A DNA stretch of 64,000 nt from Holothuria scabra (taxonomy: Eukaryota; Echinodermata; Holothuroidea; Aspidochirotida; Holothuriidae), in NCBI GenBank assembly GCA_037179385.1, contig CM074187.1, positions 45,976,879 to 46,040,878 on the forward strand. The letters are read 5' to 3'. The notes below the pieces were generated by a model. That model searched no databases. It was not told the origin of the DNA and was given only the letters and a program-made list of their open reading frames with translations. Position numbers and translations under genes: made by a program. Shown piece after piece: positions 1 to 13,074 of this stretch (the first letter of the stretch is position 1; each line of letters opens with the position of its first letter).

Positions 1-3000
1 TACGATACTCTTTTAAAGAGCGAAGCGTCCACAAGGTCAGGGGATGAACATCCCTCTGACGGGCCAACATTGTATGCCTGCGCTCTTTTTAGCTTTTTAC
101 TAGCCTGTTTAAACGCCCCGTGCAGACTTTTTTGTCCCCTTTTGACCAAAATTCTATATTCGCTCACTGCCTTTGTTCATACAACGGGTACATGAGAGAC
201 TTTAATCACAAAATTCCAGGTCTTTTTAGAATTTTTTCTTTCAATCCAATTAAGAAGCCTAGAACATAGTCATGACCCATGACAAAAGTCTGAACGTTGA
301 AAGCTCAGCCAGATTCGCTTCATTTTGAGATGTAGCCACCTTCAGAGAACAGAACTCCTTCAGAGGTAAACCTTTGGTTTTACGGCTTGTTTCTGTCGCC
401 AGGAAAAACAATGTTTGTAATTGGTTTAAGATGAACTTCAATCAAACCGTTGGAGAACAGTTAAGGTTTAGATTAACAAGCCCTTTTAAAGACAGAGAAA
501 CAATTAGAATAAAACTAAGAACCAAAGAAATCAAGAGGTCAAACTCAAATATATTTTTAGCACAGTGTAGTTCAATAGCTTAAGATATTTATTTTAACGA
601 AATCTGAAAGCTTATGTTTCTAATATAAAGTTTAATATTTTTTGACCTAAAAAGATCAATTGTTTCAAACATCAAGGTTATCGTTTCATTAAATCAGGAG
701 ATAAAGGAAAATATCCGTGGCCTTTAGCCTTTACCGAGAAAATTCTTTTATCACAATGAATAAAGAACTGTACCTAAACAACGGTGGATGTTCATTGCAT
801 AATCCATGGCTTCCTATGCCATTCACCTAGTTACTCTCACTGTAATAAATCATATCCATTGTAAACTATCTGTCAGCACCCATTGACAAGTGAGTTATAT
901 GGGAGCTAAGGCAAACAGAGGTGTGCGAGTTATTCGTCGAGAAACTTCATCCATCCACCCTGGTGATATGAAATATATCTTGTTTACATTTGATGAATCA
1001 ATCGCAGAATTTTTTCTGCTTACCGATGTACTCCAGTCTGACCTTAAACTTCTACCGATTTGGCAATCTACTTGAGATATTGGAAGCAATCTATACAATG
1101 AAATTAGTACCTTTTGTCATGTCTGCTTATACTAAATTACACAAGAATTGTACGATGTGTAAGTTTAATAATCCAGCGAACGTCGGTTGCTTATCTCGAG
1201 TAAACTGTCATGCTGTATATTGCTGTCAAGTAAGTATGTTTTCTTGTCAAAAATGAAATCTGGAAGAAGATAGGGCGTAATGGTTTTACAAAGAATTTAT
1301 CTTTCGATAATAACAAGTAGATCAAACCCGCATTGCAGAATGTTAGGGAAATATCCTTTATTGCCCAGATATGGCAAGCATGCCTGTAATATTAATTTGT
1401 CTTATTTACGAACCCACAACAAGGCGACAATCTTCGGACTGTACTAAAAGATGTGTGGTAATTCCATCTTTACAGAAATGGATTCGCTTCCCTTGAACCA
1501 GTTAAAAGTGACATGTTATTTTAAGTGTCTTACAACCTTTATGCAAACAGTTATCCAAATCTCTTGTGATTTCATTAACCAGAAAAGTTAAGAGGCCATC
1601 CAGGGCTATTTTTTTTAATATTTTTCTTGCTTCCAGCTGCGACAAAATGAGATTAGTGAGTATTATATATCTTACAATGCGTCAGTCATCGTTAAGACTA
1701 CGTAAGGTCGTTCGCTGGACTTCTTACATTTTTTTTTCTCTATCTAAAAGTATCTCAGGTAACAAATATTCTAGATGTCGCCAAACAATAAAAGATGAAG
1801 TTTATATGAGCAACATTTCCGTTTCGAAGCATTTTGTGTCTGTCAAAATCCGTCTAGGGATCCTGTAAAGGAAAAATCGAGGCGGTGTAGAAGATCTTGG
1901 AATTCGATGTAATTCAGTTACTTATTAATTAAACCTTCGACCTTCCTCTGAACCAAATTTAAATTTGGTGTGTAATAAGTGTGAAATGAGCAAGAATCCT
2001 TTTTTAATCTAGTAAAATCTTGACAATGCTCTGCAAGCTATTTTGACCTAAGCTACCAACCATGACTTCTAGTCAAAATTGAGGGCGGTATGTGAGCATT
2101 GGAATGCAATACTGAAGAACGGGGCAGACCAAGTGTTTCATCTGGTCTCAAAAAAGGCAAAGAAAGACAAGTCAGGTGTCAGTATTGCAGGTTAAGTGCC
2201 AGATAAATATCTTCCTTTGCTCTTGAACTTGCTTTTAAACTCAAAATCTTTTCCTCATAGTGGCTTATTGCTCACGTGACTGACAGTAACATCGATTATT
2301 TCGTTTACTTCAATATTCTTTTAGAAGCATCTCTTTATTTTGAGTCATACGTTCTCGAATCTGCCACCGACATGCTGTACATTTTTAAAAGCATTGTTTT
2401 ATCTGCTGTCCCTTTCAGTGGCCTGTTTTGATGTCCGTTGTGATTGGGAGAATATTCATAGCCTAGTCATTGGTCTATTTCAAATCATCCTTTCTAAATA
2501 TCTACTAACATGTTCTCTCTGGCCTATTTTGGCAGTAATCTGTATTTGTTGCAAGTTGGCTAATTCAGTGTACGACAAGACCATATACCCTCGAAGCTGT
2601 TTCAGTTATCTTTCCTACGTGGTCCGCTTGATATTTTGTCTTAGAAGCAGAATTTTTGTGCAAACTTCCGGCAAGAGAGCTAGTATACTGACGTCATTAC
2701 CTATTTCCTAGTATGGGAAGGAAGGAAAGATTTGTGTCAAAACTTTTCTAAACTAGATGGATGTTGATAGGTGAAGCCTTTCTTAAAGTAGGAGGATATG
2801 TAAATGTTTCTTGTCTAGAAGCTGAGATTCATTCATACTTTTTATTTCTTCGAGTTTTAAAATATGAATTTAAGGAGGCGTGAAAGTTCCATGGTAGAGT
2901 TACAGTTGTCAATCGGTACCTTGCGAATATTGATACATCTCTGCGTAATTGTATTCATGCCGTTGGCCCTTCATATCCGTCGCTTGAACTATTAGCATTT

Positions 3001-5760
3001 TAATGAGTCATTACGAGGTTATTTGAGTCCTCGAGAGTGGATTCTGGAGATCTGCGCATTCTGGTGTCAGTTTTGTCTAACACGCAGAATGAAAATTCAA
3101 ACAACTGACCGGTTTGGATTCAAGAAAGCCTTCGATTTTACTTTGGTTGTCAAACCCCGAGGCAATTCAAGCAGATCACAAAGTACTTAACAAACCACGA
3201 ATATGCGAAAATAAACTAAATCATTTTTCTGTTCCGACAGATGATACCTACACATCACTACTACAGAATATTTGAAATCTTAGGAAGCAACAAACATTTG
3301 TATCCTGGGAACTATATATGATGCCCCAATATTCTCTTAAGAACTTACTTTCTCTCTCCTTGAAGCTCATCACGATATCGAATTTCCCTTTAATCTGAGT
3401 CTCTGAAGACCTATAGATCTTAGATAATAGAAATATCTCAGTTCTTGCAATAGAGACTGATTGTCGCTAAGATTTACCTGATGGTAAACGATGATACCGA
3501 TAATATAATAACTATTAGATCTAACATAAACACTTCGTATATCAAATAAATAAAATTACTTCATTTTGTGGATTTGATCGAAAGGTTTAAATAATACCTT
3601 CCTTGAAATGATTTATTCTGAATATTAGACCAGTTTCAAGAAAATGGCTTTGTCATTTTAGCTATGGTGTTTGAAAACGTAATTAAAGGATTTAATGTAA
3701 TGTAATGCTACATTAGTGTAATCTCTAGGCTCAGTTGACATCAACACGAAATGCCGTTCCATGACGCTTAATGGGATTGAAGTTAGGCTACATATTTGAT
3801 TCAGTTACACTTCGTGAAATACGTTGGTATAGTAAGTGATCGTTGATGAGGGATGAAACATAAAAGCTGTAATATATTTGTTATTCTATACTACAGACAC
3901 CAAAAAAAATATAACGCAATGAGCTCACATCAAGTTCTGTACCTTTCATTTCCATTCCAAAATTAGGACCAATAATCCGACATGATAAGACTTTCTAAAT
4001 TGGTAAGTCTTGATAACTTGTCATGAATTATCAGCTTACAATTCTGATTCACTCTGAAAAACAAATGAGCGAACTAAGACACTCTCTAAGAGAGTGAAAA
4101 GTGTGAAATCACTTCATTAGAGTGACATCCTTTGAAGTACACCTTCAAGACACTGAGAGGTACAGTACCTAGCCTTCACTAAATTTAAGATGAACGAACG
4201 AAGATTTAGCAGATGGCTCAAAGAGCTGCTAATTATAACCTTTAAGGCTGTTTATAAGTATGTTAGTTTCGAAGATGGGGCAACTATTTCATTACAGCCA
4301 GACATTGCTGTTACGGAGAGATCAGAGTCTTGTTCTTACAAGTTTGATTTATAACCACCGCACTAGCTACAAATTATCCATCATCATGCCTTGATATATA
4401 TAAATATATAAACATACTGTACGTGTGTGAAAATTTAAAAAATGATAAGGAAAATATCAAGACAGTGAGTAGCAAAATTTATAACATTTATTTTTACCTG
4501 AAATACAATTATCTCTGTAGTCTGGTATATAATCAGTAAAGGGGTCTTGGAACACACATTTATTTTTGTCCCTGCCAAACTCTCATTGTTCCTTTCAAGT
4601 ATTTTTTTTCCTAAAATGACGCGAGGCAGGAAAAAGTCGCTATACATGTAACATCTCTATGAATGTCATCGTCTTTACCTACTCATTAACTTATTAAGGA
4701 ATATTTCCCACCGGCTTTTCATGAGGCTGCTTAGATTGTGTGAAGGGTTCATGTTACACGTACATTTATCTATAACTACATCTAAGGTAGAAAACGTACT
4801 ATAACACCATTTCCCTTTTGCTCGATTCTAAGGAAGATTTCGTAGAAACAGTGGACCACCTTGAGGTTGGAAGGGATGCAAATAATTTAACTAAACGCAG
4901 ACTCACGAACGAGGTTTCTCCTTAACTTATTTGATGTAAGATGTAAAAAAGGAGCACGTATTGGGATTTAAAACAACGACTTGTGGGACAAAAATGTTAA
5001 ATGAAAAGGTATGATGGGGTCTTCAAAGTAATAGAAAGGAATGCGAAATATCAGTTTTAATTAACGTAGCTTAATAGAAAACCTCGGGGAGTACCTGCAC
5101 ATCGTGTTTTCGAAATTTAATATGAAATTACCCAATTGAAAAGGGTAAGAATCCTATGTTAAAGGTATTTAAATTATATTTTGTTTCAAACAGACTTAAC
5201 TTGGGGTTCAAAGGGGTGGGTAGGGATGCTTCATTAGAGTTCATCAATGAAGTTACACAAAGATGAAAGAAGAAAAAGGTCGTATAGTTCACTAATTTGC
5301 AGTGTAGCAATTTATAAATATGTTTCACTGATGTGCGTCTCGTTGGTTGGGATTTGGACCGTTTGCTCAATTATTTTTCTTCATTCTGTTACTTTGATCT
5401 TGGATTGGTTAGGGATGATTATGATGCATGTATGGTATTTATATCAGAGATGCACAGAATCTGTGGCAAATTTCAAAGAAACTAAAAAAACATTGACAAT
5501 CAATATGAATTCATGACATCACTCCACAATGCTTAGACTATATCCCTCTTTAACAAGTTAGGCATAAATTTATTTCTGGAGTAGGACTTTGCTTTTTATT
5601 AAGAGGTTTTTCGGGACTGTACTTTTTGTAGTAATGTCAAACGATTGCGTTGCAATCACGTTCACTGCGTGTGCTGTGACAGACACTGCCTGACTACTAC
5701 GGTCGGGTGACCGCGTGTTGTTACATATGGTCCCGCTTTAGCATTGTTTATTTTAAGTAA
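1..5760. other. AT-rich region, no defensible gene
   Basis: Both strands were read. Open frames here are short and none matches a family I know. The longest (2340-2711, plus) is hydrophobic with many cysteines but has no recognisable domain and no clear splice borders. Minus-strand pieces at 895-1070, 3349-3466 and 4484-4617 can be joined in phase, but a competing frame over the middle piece looks equally protein-like, so they are not called. The only repeat recognised is a short fragment near 4.1 kb. Confidence 0.5.
4070..4140. mobile_element. short copy of a CACTCT-type MITE
   Basis: The stretch carries the AGAGTGAAAA / TCACTTCATTAGAGTG pattern that recurs at 7072-7160 and, in a fuller form, at 25500-25845. 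It is a short or internally deleted relative. No target duplication was found. Confidence 0.45.
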
Positions 5761-5784
5761 AATCCATCACAGCAATACAGGAAG

Positions 5785-5957
5785 GTTTTAAAGGTTTTAC
5801 AATCGCAACCTACTGCCATTATGTGCGGTGCTCAGCATAAACAATAGAGTAGGGAAAAACTAGTGAGCCACAACTGGAAAAAAGGCCTTGGCCGGCTCGA
5901 CTTTAACCAATGGTTTGGAAACTGGGCCGTAAAACTATATCTAACTTACAGCGCTTC
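5785..5957 (+). mobile_element. CTAA-tailed SINE, 5' truncated
   Basis: This is the plus-strand orientation of the SINE seen at 10030, 10768, 18650, 24965 and 60194. It contains the shared body (CTACTGCCATT..., a GTGAGCCACAACTG block, GGCCGGCTCGAC) and ends in the shared AAACTGGGCCGTAAAACT followed by ATATCTAAC. The tRNA-like head is missing, as expected for 5' truncation during target-primed insertion. Confidence 0.7.
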
Positions 5958-7070
5958 ATTAGAGGAGGCAAAGCACCCCAACTAAACGGAAACTAGGAAA
6001 CATTACAAAAACAAACAGAGAATAGATGAGGACTTCAAACTGTATCAAACCAATTAAAATATGGGGTTTGGAGAGCAGAAATTCCGTGAAAATGGTTGCA
6101 GTGTATTCCCGTATATTCGCCCTTCTGACCACCTCCAATCAATTTTTCCCATGCGTCAAATTAATTCCATGCTTGTACTTATCGATAAATCTATGCATCA
6201 ATAATATAGCTTTGAGATTACCTGTAATTTGGGTCAATGTAGGCTTAAGACCAATGGAAAATCGTAACCCTAACTTTCTAATAATACCTGAGAGTCTGGA
6301 AGATCCAGTCAAACTTAGGCTCTTTTAAAAGTAAAAAGAAATACGTTAGGATAAAAATGATAGAAGTAGGCCTCTTTGAGTCCTTTCGCTAGGAGATCAA
6401 GTAAACTAAAGCACCGTGATCCTGAATAGATCACGTGATTATTTGTTTCTTTATTGTGGTTTTGTTCAAGATCAGTTTTCTTTTCACTTATTACAGGCCT
6501 CAATTATTTTAAGGTTTTGTCAAAACTATTTTGGAAGCTTCAGAAACAAGTTTAAGCTGGAATTAAAACAACAATCGCAAACTGGAACAGTAAAGGGACG
6601 TCTAGTTACTTTTAATAGCAACCACCAAGGAAACTTTCAAAATTAATTTGTGGTGCCGATTGACAAGTATATGGAAATCGGCAATGAAAAATACATTGGA
6701 TCATAAATACCAATAACTTTCCAAATCGGAAATCTTTGCAGAAGACAGAGACAGGAACAGTTTTACATTTTTTTTCTTACTATTTCACTAGATTGTAACA
6801 TAAAAAGAGTATCTATGCTTGTTCCTTTAATCGCTCGCTTACAATATCTCTTACGGGTTTATCGTTGATGACTGTCCTTGCCCTAGTTATAGTGCCGCAA
6901 TTGCGTGAGACGTATCGTTTAGCAAACGAACCACTTTTCAAAATGAAAATATTATTGAAGTAGGTCTCATTTAAACATTATCCATCGCAGGTTCCATTCC
7001 AAGACATTTTCCCTGATCTTTGTCTACTTGCAAGTGATCTTGCGATTCTTTTTTATCGTAATAATACCAG
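5958..7070. other. no gene seen
   Basis: AT-rich sequence with stop codons in all frames at short intervals. Open frames at 6026-6328 and 6416-6646 have no family resemblance and no splice context. Confidence 0.5.
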
Positions 7071-7071
7071 T

Positions 7072-7160
7072 TATGACACTCTAAAATCAAAAGAGTGAAC
7101 TTAGTCACCCTCTAATACAGTGAAAAATGTAAAATCACTCCATTAGAGTGTTACTTTCAG
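7072..7160. mobile_element. short copy of a CACTCT-type MITE
   Basis: ACACTCTAAAATCAAAAGAGTG at its left and CACTCCATTAGAGTG at its right match the larger element at 25500-25845. It abuts the next repeat directly. Confidence 0.5.
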
Positions 7161-7332
7161 GCGCGTAGTCAGGATTGTGTCATGGGGGGGGGGGCGGTTA
7201 GGGATTAACGTGGGGGAAAGTCTAAGGAGAGAACGAAGTCTATTTTAGGTGTTTTTTGCATTGAAAGGTTGGGTCATGGGGGAGGGGTGACCCCATCCCC
7301 AATCCTCCCCACATGGCTACGCTACTGGTTAG
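7158..7332 (-). mobile_element. non-autonomous hAT-like element with G-tract
   Basis: It starts GGCGCGTAGTCAGGATTGTG and ends in TGGCTACGCTACTGG, imperfect terminal inverted repeats. A run of about 12 G follows TCATG. It is the reverse complement of copies at 25925-26122 and 44822-45022. CAGnGGCGTAGC-type ends are typical of hAT-derived MITEs; the superfamily is inferred, since no transposase or target duplication was seen. Confidence 0.6.
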
Positions 7333-10025
7333 GTCAATCAATGAACAGAAAAATTAATTCCATAAAGAGTAACATAAACCCTTCAAAAGAGAAGAGCGAA
7401 GTTCCACTCTGTAGGGGATAAAACGTTCCTGAATTAATTCTTTCAACCTTTAGGTACCACATGCCAAATCGGTTTAAAAAAGAATGATAAAAGCAGTTTT
7501 AATTCAAAACGTTAACCATCAAATTATAAATGGAAATCAAGAATAATAACCGCACTGCTACCATGCTAGTTGTATATGTTTACCACTTTGCTAAATACAG
7601 TGCTCTGAAGAGTTATTAAAAGATTTTTTTGTTTTTTTGTGTGTGGTTAGACGAAAGTAGGCCTACTCTCTGCCCTGCTCGATTAAGGCCTCCTGGCTAA
7701 GGGTTTTATACATTTTGAAATTCAGGTATCCAATTGATTTATGGCTTTTCTGTTTAGTTAGTTCAAAGTCTAAACTTATTTGCAAGATCCTATATTTTAA
7801 GTCGAATTTGGCATATGTATAAACTCTCCTGAAAAGAAGTAGGCCCTAGTAGGTGACTATGTAAATGCTGCTCGATCACAGGACGAGGTGATGTTTTTCA
7901 GTATGAACTGCTGATGTCTTTGCTTTGAATAAATTTTGGTTTGTAGAAGAAGTTACAGAAGAGGTACGGTAATTCCCTCATATTGATATGACGTCCAATT
8001 GCATAATTACTTTATTGTTAAATAAAATCAGATTTACATGCAGTGTTTGTGATCCCTTTTGATACATCTTGTGACCTATCTCCGTTGATTTCCGGCTAAA
8101 CAAAAAAAAAAAAAGCCCTTGCCATAAAAACGAATGCTAGATTCATCTATCAATCTTGCTAGGCGCTTTCGTCCCTTTTTTCCCAGCTCAATGTTGGTTG
8201 GACAAAATAACCAGTTCTTAGTTTAAAATCGTTGGAACGGGGTTTTGTTTCATTTATTGTTCGTGGAAATTATATTTGATATTGACAGTGACGTACGAGT
8301 TACCACAAACATTATGTTCATTATTTGCAATAGTTGTCACCAAGTGCAAAACTTCATCTCCAAAATTAAAATTTTATACCAAATACCATCACGAATACTA
8401 GAAACTGCTGGAATGAAATGATATCCAGTGTGGACCTCATTGTTATTCATGATACTTCAATAAAGGCCGGGCAGCTTGGAATTATCAAGCGGTACATGTT
8501 GTAACAATAAAATAACCAATAACAGATTACAGCACATAGCTGATTCAGTACGCAGGTGTGAACATCCCCGATTACCTAAGTCTGAGTCCATCTTAAGTAT
8601 TTTACTCCCTCAAGACCCCGTGTGAGCTGGAGGTTGTAGTGCATGCCCACTTAATTTCCGCCTGTCCTAAGAGGCGACTAAAGGAAAGGAATTTGACGTA
8701 ATTTGAGCTAAATTTGAAACCAAACTTGAACTTGAACAGTATTTAAAACCGCATTTAAACTTTGCCCTTTTTACCTGAAGTTGACACTATAAAATACAAC
8801 AGCACATTCGTGTTTTCGTGTCGTTAAATCTCATCTAAGTAACTTACCTAATCTAGAGGTTTACAGGGAGACAACTAGTCAGTGGTAGCTCCTGGTTTTT
8901 TTTTTTTTTTTGGGGGGGGGGGGAGGGGCGGCAAATTAAGTGAAAGGAAAATGTTAGGGACAACAATACCCGGTTGTCGGATAAACCTGAGGCGAAGCGC
9001 GAGCTCTTGAAAGTAGGTTCCAGGGGCAAAGCATTGGCTGGGGTCTAGTTGGTGAATCACCGGAAGCTCTGAGGTTTAGCATATACTTTAGTTAAAAACT
9101 AAGTCTCAGGAAAAACATGTGATTGTTCTGTTGAACCGACTCCTAACTGGTCTAACTTGAGAAGAGGGAAACCTAGGGAAAATCTAGGGGTGGGGTGAGG
9201 GAGAATGTCCCACGTAGCGCGGCAACTGCATCCACTATCATCTCCAGTTCACTCACACGTTGACTCACCGTGACCGTTTAGTAGTTTTCGCAGCTACAGA
9301 CCCTCAAAAGATCAAACTTGGCCTCTGTCAATAGTGAGCCGTATCTAAACCAATACATTTAAAAGGAATTAGTCTTGTTCCCATTACCTTGCGCTTCGCT
9401 GGGTATTTGCTTACGTAGGTATTCGTTTTATTCCTTTAAGATAAAAACTCAGAATGGCGATAATGCCTTTAAAAAAGAGGTCATTAGGACTATTCTTTTT
9501 ATAGTATGCTTAGTTTAGTTTTCTCTGAAAACAAGTGACCTTTGTAGCATACATGATTCTAGGAAGGTATTTCTCATCTCATTTAAGAAAAACTATCTTT
9601 GAGTAAGAGTTAAAACTAATTATTCTTTCGTAAGAATTTGTTGAGGTAAAGGTATTAGAGTTTTGAATGTCTGGCTTTTCAATTCCAATATTATCTTCCA
9701 ATTCTTAGCTCGCATTCAACTGAAATGTCAAACTCCGTCGATAAAAAAGAATCATTTAGATGAGTTTTTCCATCAAAAAAATGTTAAAATAACATCTTGA
9801 GAAGTGGATAGTGTAGTCATTAAAAAAGAACCGGCATGTTTTACTACGCTAAACCACAAGTGTTGTTAACGCGAAGAAATACTATTTTAAAAATACATGG
9901 TAACGTACATCCCATTAGAAATAGGTGTATCGCGGGAGATAAAAGCAGAAAGGGGAAACTTGTCATCTCTGAGAAACTTCGTCTCGCATGATTCCATAAA
10001 ACATTACTATGTAGCTGCTTCGTCC
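7333..10025. other. no gene; G/T homopolymer repeat fragment at 8.9 kb
   Basis: No exon could be supported. At 8890-9000 a T-run of about 16 is followed by a G-run of about 12 and then GAAGCGCGAGC, a string resembling pieces near 42.7 and 43.2 kb; it is probably a fragment of a GC-rich interspersed repeat. Confidence 0.45.
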
Positions 10026-10029
10026 AGCT

Positions 10030-10262
10030 AGATAGTTAGATGGAGTTTAACGGCCCAGTTTCCAACCAACTTGGTTCAAGTCGAGCTCAAGTTGTGACTC
10101 ATTAGCTTGTCCCTTCTCCATTGCTTATGATGAGCACAAAGCACAATGACAGTAGGTTCTGTTTTTAAAGCCTTTGGTATGATCCGGCTAGGAGTTGAAC
10201 TCCCAACCTCCCGACAACAAGTCTGATGCTCTAACCACCTGACCACGCATCAGTTCAGTTGA
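10030..10262 (-). mobile_element. full-length tRNA-derived SINE with CTAA tail
   Basis: Read on the minus strand, the head (about 10262-10190) has a pol III A-box-like TGGTCAGGTGG with TGGTTAGAGC and a B-box-like GAGTTCAACTCC in tRNA spacing. The shared body follows, and the end is ATCTAACTATCTAGC, a CTAA-type tail. The family has six recognisable copies in this window. It is a transposon, not a tRNA gene: the tRNA-like head is degenerate and fused to the SINE body. Confidence 0.8.
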
Positions 10263-10767
10263 AAAATATGCGTAGTGCTAGAATGTCAAAATTGAGGGGG
10301 GGGGGGGGGGAGGCTAAAATGGGCTAAAGGATAATTGTTGTCTAAATGTTTGTGCAGAGAGCGACCCGGATGCGACGCCTACATTCCTGCTGATGGTATC
10401 CAAGGGCAAAACCCCTTTGGGACCTAGGGGAGAAACCCCTTAAGGGTCTGATGTTTAACCATGTCTTTCAGTAAAAAATTCATAAGAGGTTTATAATATG
10501 TGTTTTCTCTGTTGATCTAAATTGGGGGCAACTAGGAGCCAGGGAAATCTAATGGAGAATTGCACCCCGTAAAGCCGCTATTGAATACGTGGTGAAAAGT
10601 AAGCTTATTGATTGCGTTTTGTATGAAAATGTTTTTTCCTAAAAGTTGTATAGGAATAGACAGGTTCAAAAGTTTGGATTTAAAATGCAAACAACAGATT
10701 ATTTGTTTATAAAATCTCCAAGGAGCTCGTTTCATATTTTTTGCATTTCCAAATGAGATGATTTATT

Positions 10768-10936
10768 TAGTTAGCAACATGGATTTTTACGGCTCAGTCG
10801 GTTTCTAAGTAATTGGTTTAAGTCGTGCTGGCCACAAACTTTTTCTAGTTGTGGCTCACTGGCTTATTTTCCCTACTCCATTGCTTTTTCTGGGCATCAA
10901 GCACAATGGCAGTGAGTCAACATGCCTGTTTTTAGG
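10768..10936 (-). mobile_element. CTAA-tailed SINE interrupted by a MITE
   Basis: The body from TTAGTTAG through CACTGGCTTATTTTCCCTAC to GCACAATGGCAGTGAG matches the SINE. Its sequence is broken at TTTTTAGG, where the element at 10937-11121 begins. Sequence after the insertion is not clearly SINE, so the head is diverged or lost. Confidence 0.7.
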
Positions 10937-11121
10937 CAGTGTTGTAAACGAGTCTCTAGGTTAGTGACTCGAGTCACCAGTTTTCCAACTTTTAAGTGAC
11001 TCGAGTCGAGTCATGGACTCGAGTCACTGTACTATTTCAATGGGGAAATTACTCCTGAATTCTATCGAGTCACTATCATTTTGAGAGGGAGTGACTCGAG
11101 TCGTGACTTGTTTCAACACTG
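10937..11121. mobile_element. hAT-type MITE, 185 bp, perfect 8-bp target duplication
   Basis: The element begins CAGTGTTG and ends CAACACTG. It is flanked by exact copies of TTTTTAGG at 10929-10936 and 11122-11129. An 8-bp duplication with CAGTG ends is diagnostic of the hAT superfamily. The interior is rich in GACTCGAGTC palindromes and encodes nothing. Confidence 0.85.
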
Positions 11122-11129
11122 TTTTTAGG

Positions 11130-12530
11130 TAGCATAAACCGTTCGCCCTTGCCATGATATTGCAAGATTAAACACTCCTCAGTTCTACACATCACAAAAA
11201 GCGTAAAAAATGATCAAAATCCATTGAGCGAGCGAATATTATGCGTTTGCTGGTAGTTGCATAAGTGCAATGACCTGATCTGAGGTCATAGGTCATGACA
11301 GAAATTTTCACCGATATTCGAATAGACGTACATTGGGGATTGAATACTCCCCTGAGCAAACTCATCCTGTATTTTCGATAGATTAAATTCCCCTCCATTT
11401 CCGCCAGAGCTAAAATTTTTTACTGTTTTGGCACGTCTGCAGATTAGCAAATCCAATGTAAAATCTAATCTCCTTTTTACCTCTGTCCCTTGGGGAAAAG
11501 TGACCAAGTCTTCACACATCTCTATTTAAGCTCTCTTGCCAAAGACCTGTTAGGGCAGACAGTGTAGGTAACTACCATAACTGACTTGAAATAAAATTTG
11601 AATTCAATAATGATACCGATAAAATTATTCTTTTTTATTCACCTAGATTGAATTATATGTATATGTGTATTGTCCAAGGAAAAAAATGCAAAGTAGAAAT
11701 CAGCCCAATTCGAAAAGGAGAATTCAGGAATAATTTTTTTGTTTTCAGTGTAGAAAATTTAAAAAAAAAACCCACTGGTAGCAGTCGCGCGAAACTGAGT
11801 ACTTTGGTTTTGATGCATATACTTCTAATTGGTGTAATTTGTTTCCAAATTACTGTTGAGCGGTTGTAAATACTACGGCTATAAGCTATTTCTTTCAGTA
11901 ATAGATTAAGTCTCAGCCTTAGGCAGTGCTCTAGCATGTCTTTAAATGAACCAAATATTTAAAGGTCAGAAAGAGATTTTCATACCAATTTAGAGGCCAG
12001 TTTTGGTCTCTCGGCTGAGATGAAAGAGTTTTATGGAATGAGATTGACCTTCTGGTAAGAAATGCAGCCAATACATTAGGGTGACTTTTCTGGATTGATA
12101 TTTTTAGATTTTCCATTTCATCAGGGTTTCTTCAAAGTATTCATCACTTGTCACCAGTTGTATGCGGTGACGGTCTACATTTGTCTGAACTCAAAAATGA
12201 CCGTCCAGTTAAAGGCATTTTCCATATTTGATTTTGTCGACTACTTTGAAAGCGCAAAAGGTTGCTATGTGTTCGATTTGTTGCTACTACTCCCCACTGT
12301 ATCAGCCCTTCTAAAAAGAGAGAGAGAAACTATGTAGAATGAAAAATGTATACAGTTTGCCTTAGGTTGTTGTATTCGACGTTTACGTGTGTATGTGTGT
12401 GCGCGATTGCCTATGAGGACAATAATAATAATAATAACAAAAGCGAAGAAAATGAACACTAAACATCAAAAAGGGTATGGTATACAACATACTTGGCATG
12501 TGTGGGATCCATATTGAGTACACTGAAAAC
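11130..12530. other. no gene seen
   Basis: Open frames at 11286-11519, 11653-11937 and 12095-12337 lack splice context or family resemblance. A short ATA microsatellite lies at about 12421-12437. Confidence 0.5.
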
Positions 12531-12537
12531 ATAAATA

Positions 12538-12761
12538 AGTCAAAACGATGTCTGAATTGACAAGTCACGTTAGTCAACGAAATTGACTTATATTTGACTA
12601 AAATGTGGCTAATTGACCTCGTTCTTTACACCTTCAAACCTCATTGACTTTTTGGTATTATTTAGTCCATAACTGGGAAATTAGTCAAATACAATTGGCA
12701 CAAATAAGTCAAATATGAGTGACTGACTAAAGTGATAGTCAATTCAGACACCGTTTTGACT
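12538..12761. mobile_element. MITE with AGTCAAAACG ends, 224 bp
   Basis: The ends are inverted repeats of about 25 bp (AGTCAAAACGATGTCTGAAT at left; the right end is its near-perfect reverse complement with one mismatch). Flanks show an exact 5-bp duplication AAATA at 12533-12537 and 12762-12766. The interior repeats TGACTAA-like words. No coding capacity; the superfamily is not assigned. Confidence 0.75.
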
Positions 12762-13074
12762 AAATAACCGTATTTACAGTTTTCGAGTAATTTATGTCTA
12801 ATATTTTTGATGGTGGTGAAGTGTGAAACTTTGGGCGCCATCAATCATGACGGTCATATTTTTGGATGACGGCTTTAACATCCATGACTGGAATCCAAAG
12901 AGAGGATGGAACTTTCCACAATTGTAACATGATATCAACCTTTTGCAGTAGAAACTATCTTTAATATTTTCGCAGGAATAAGAGAGGAGTTAGGAATTAT
13001 TTTATAATTACGATGTGTCAGCTTTTAACCTCAGAATTGGGAAAATTGAAAGACAGTTACTCATCGCCCAGCAC

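Noticed and set aside
990..1230. Plus-strand exon ending at a perfect donor (CAA/gtaagt at 1230)
   Set aside because: The product is cysteine-rich but unlike any family, the antisense strand is equally open, and no partner exon was found.
2340..2711. 123-codon hydrophobic frame resembling a transmembrane receptor fragment
   Set aside because: Hydrophobic, cysteine-rich translation is expected from T-rich DNA; there are no receptor motifs and no splice borders.
3349..4617. Minus-strand exon chain 4484-4617, 3349-3466, 895-1070
   Set aside because: Phases can be made to fit and the codons look plausible, but a different frame over 3370-3560 is equally protein-like (an LRR-looking LQRLRLKGNSIS end), showing how easily chance frames mislead here.
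10190..10262. Free-standing tRNA genes at 10.2 and 60.4 kb
   Set aside because: A/B boxes are present but the cloverleaf is degenerate and fused to the SINE body.
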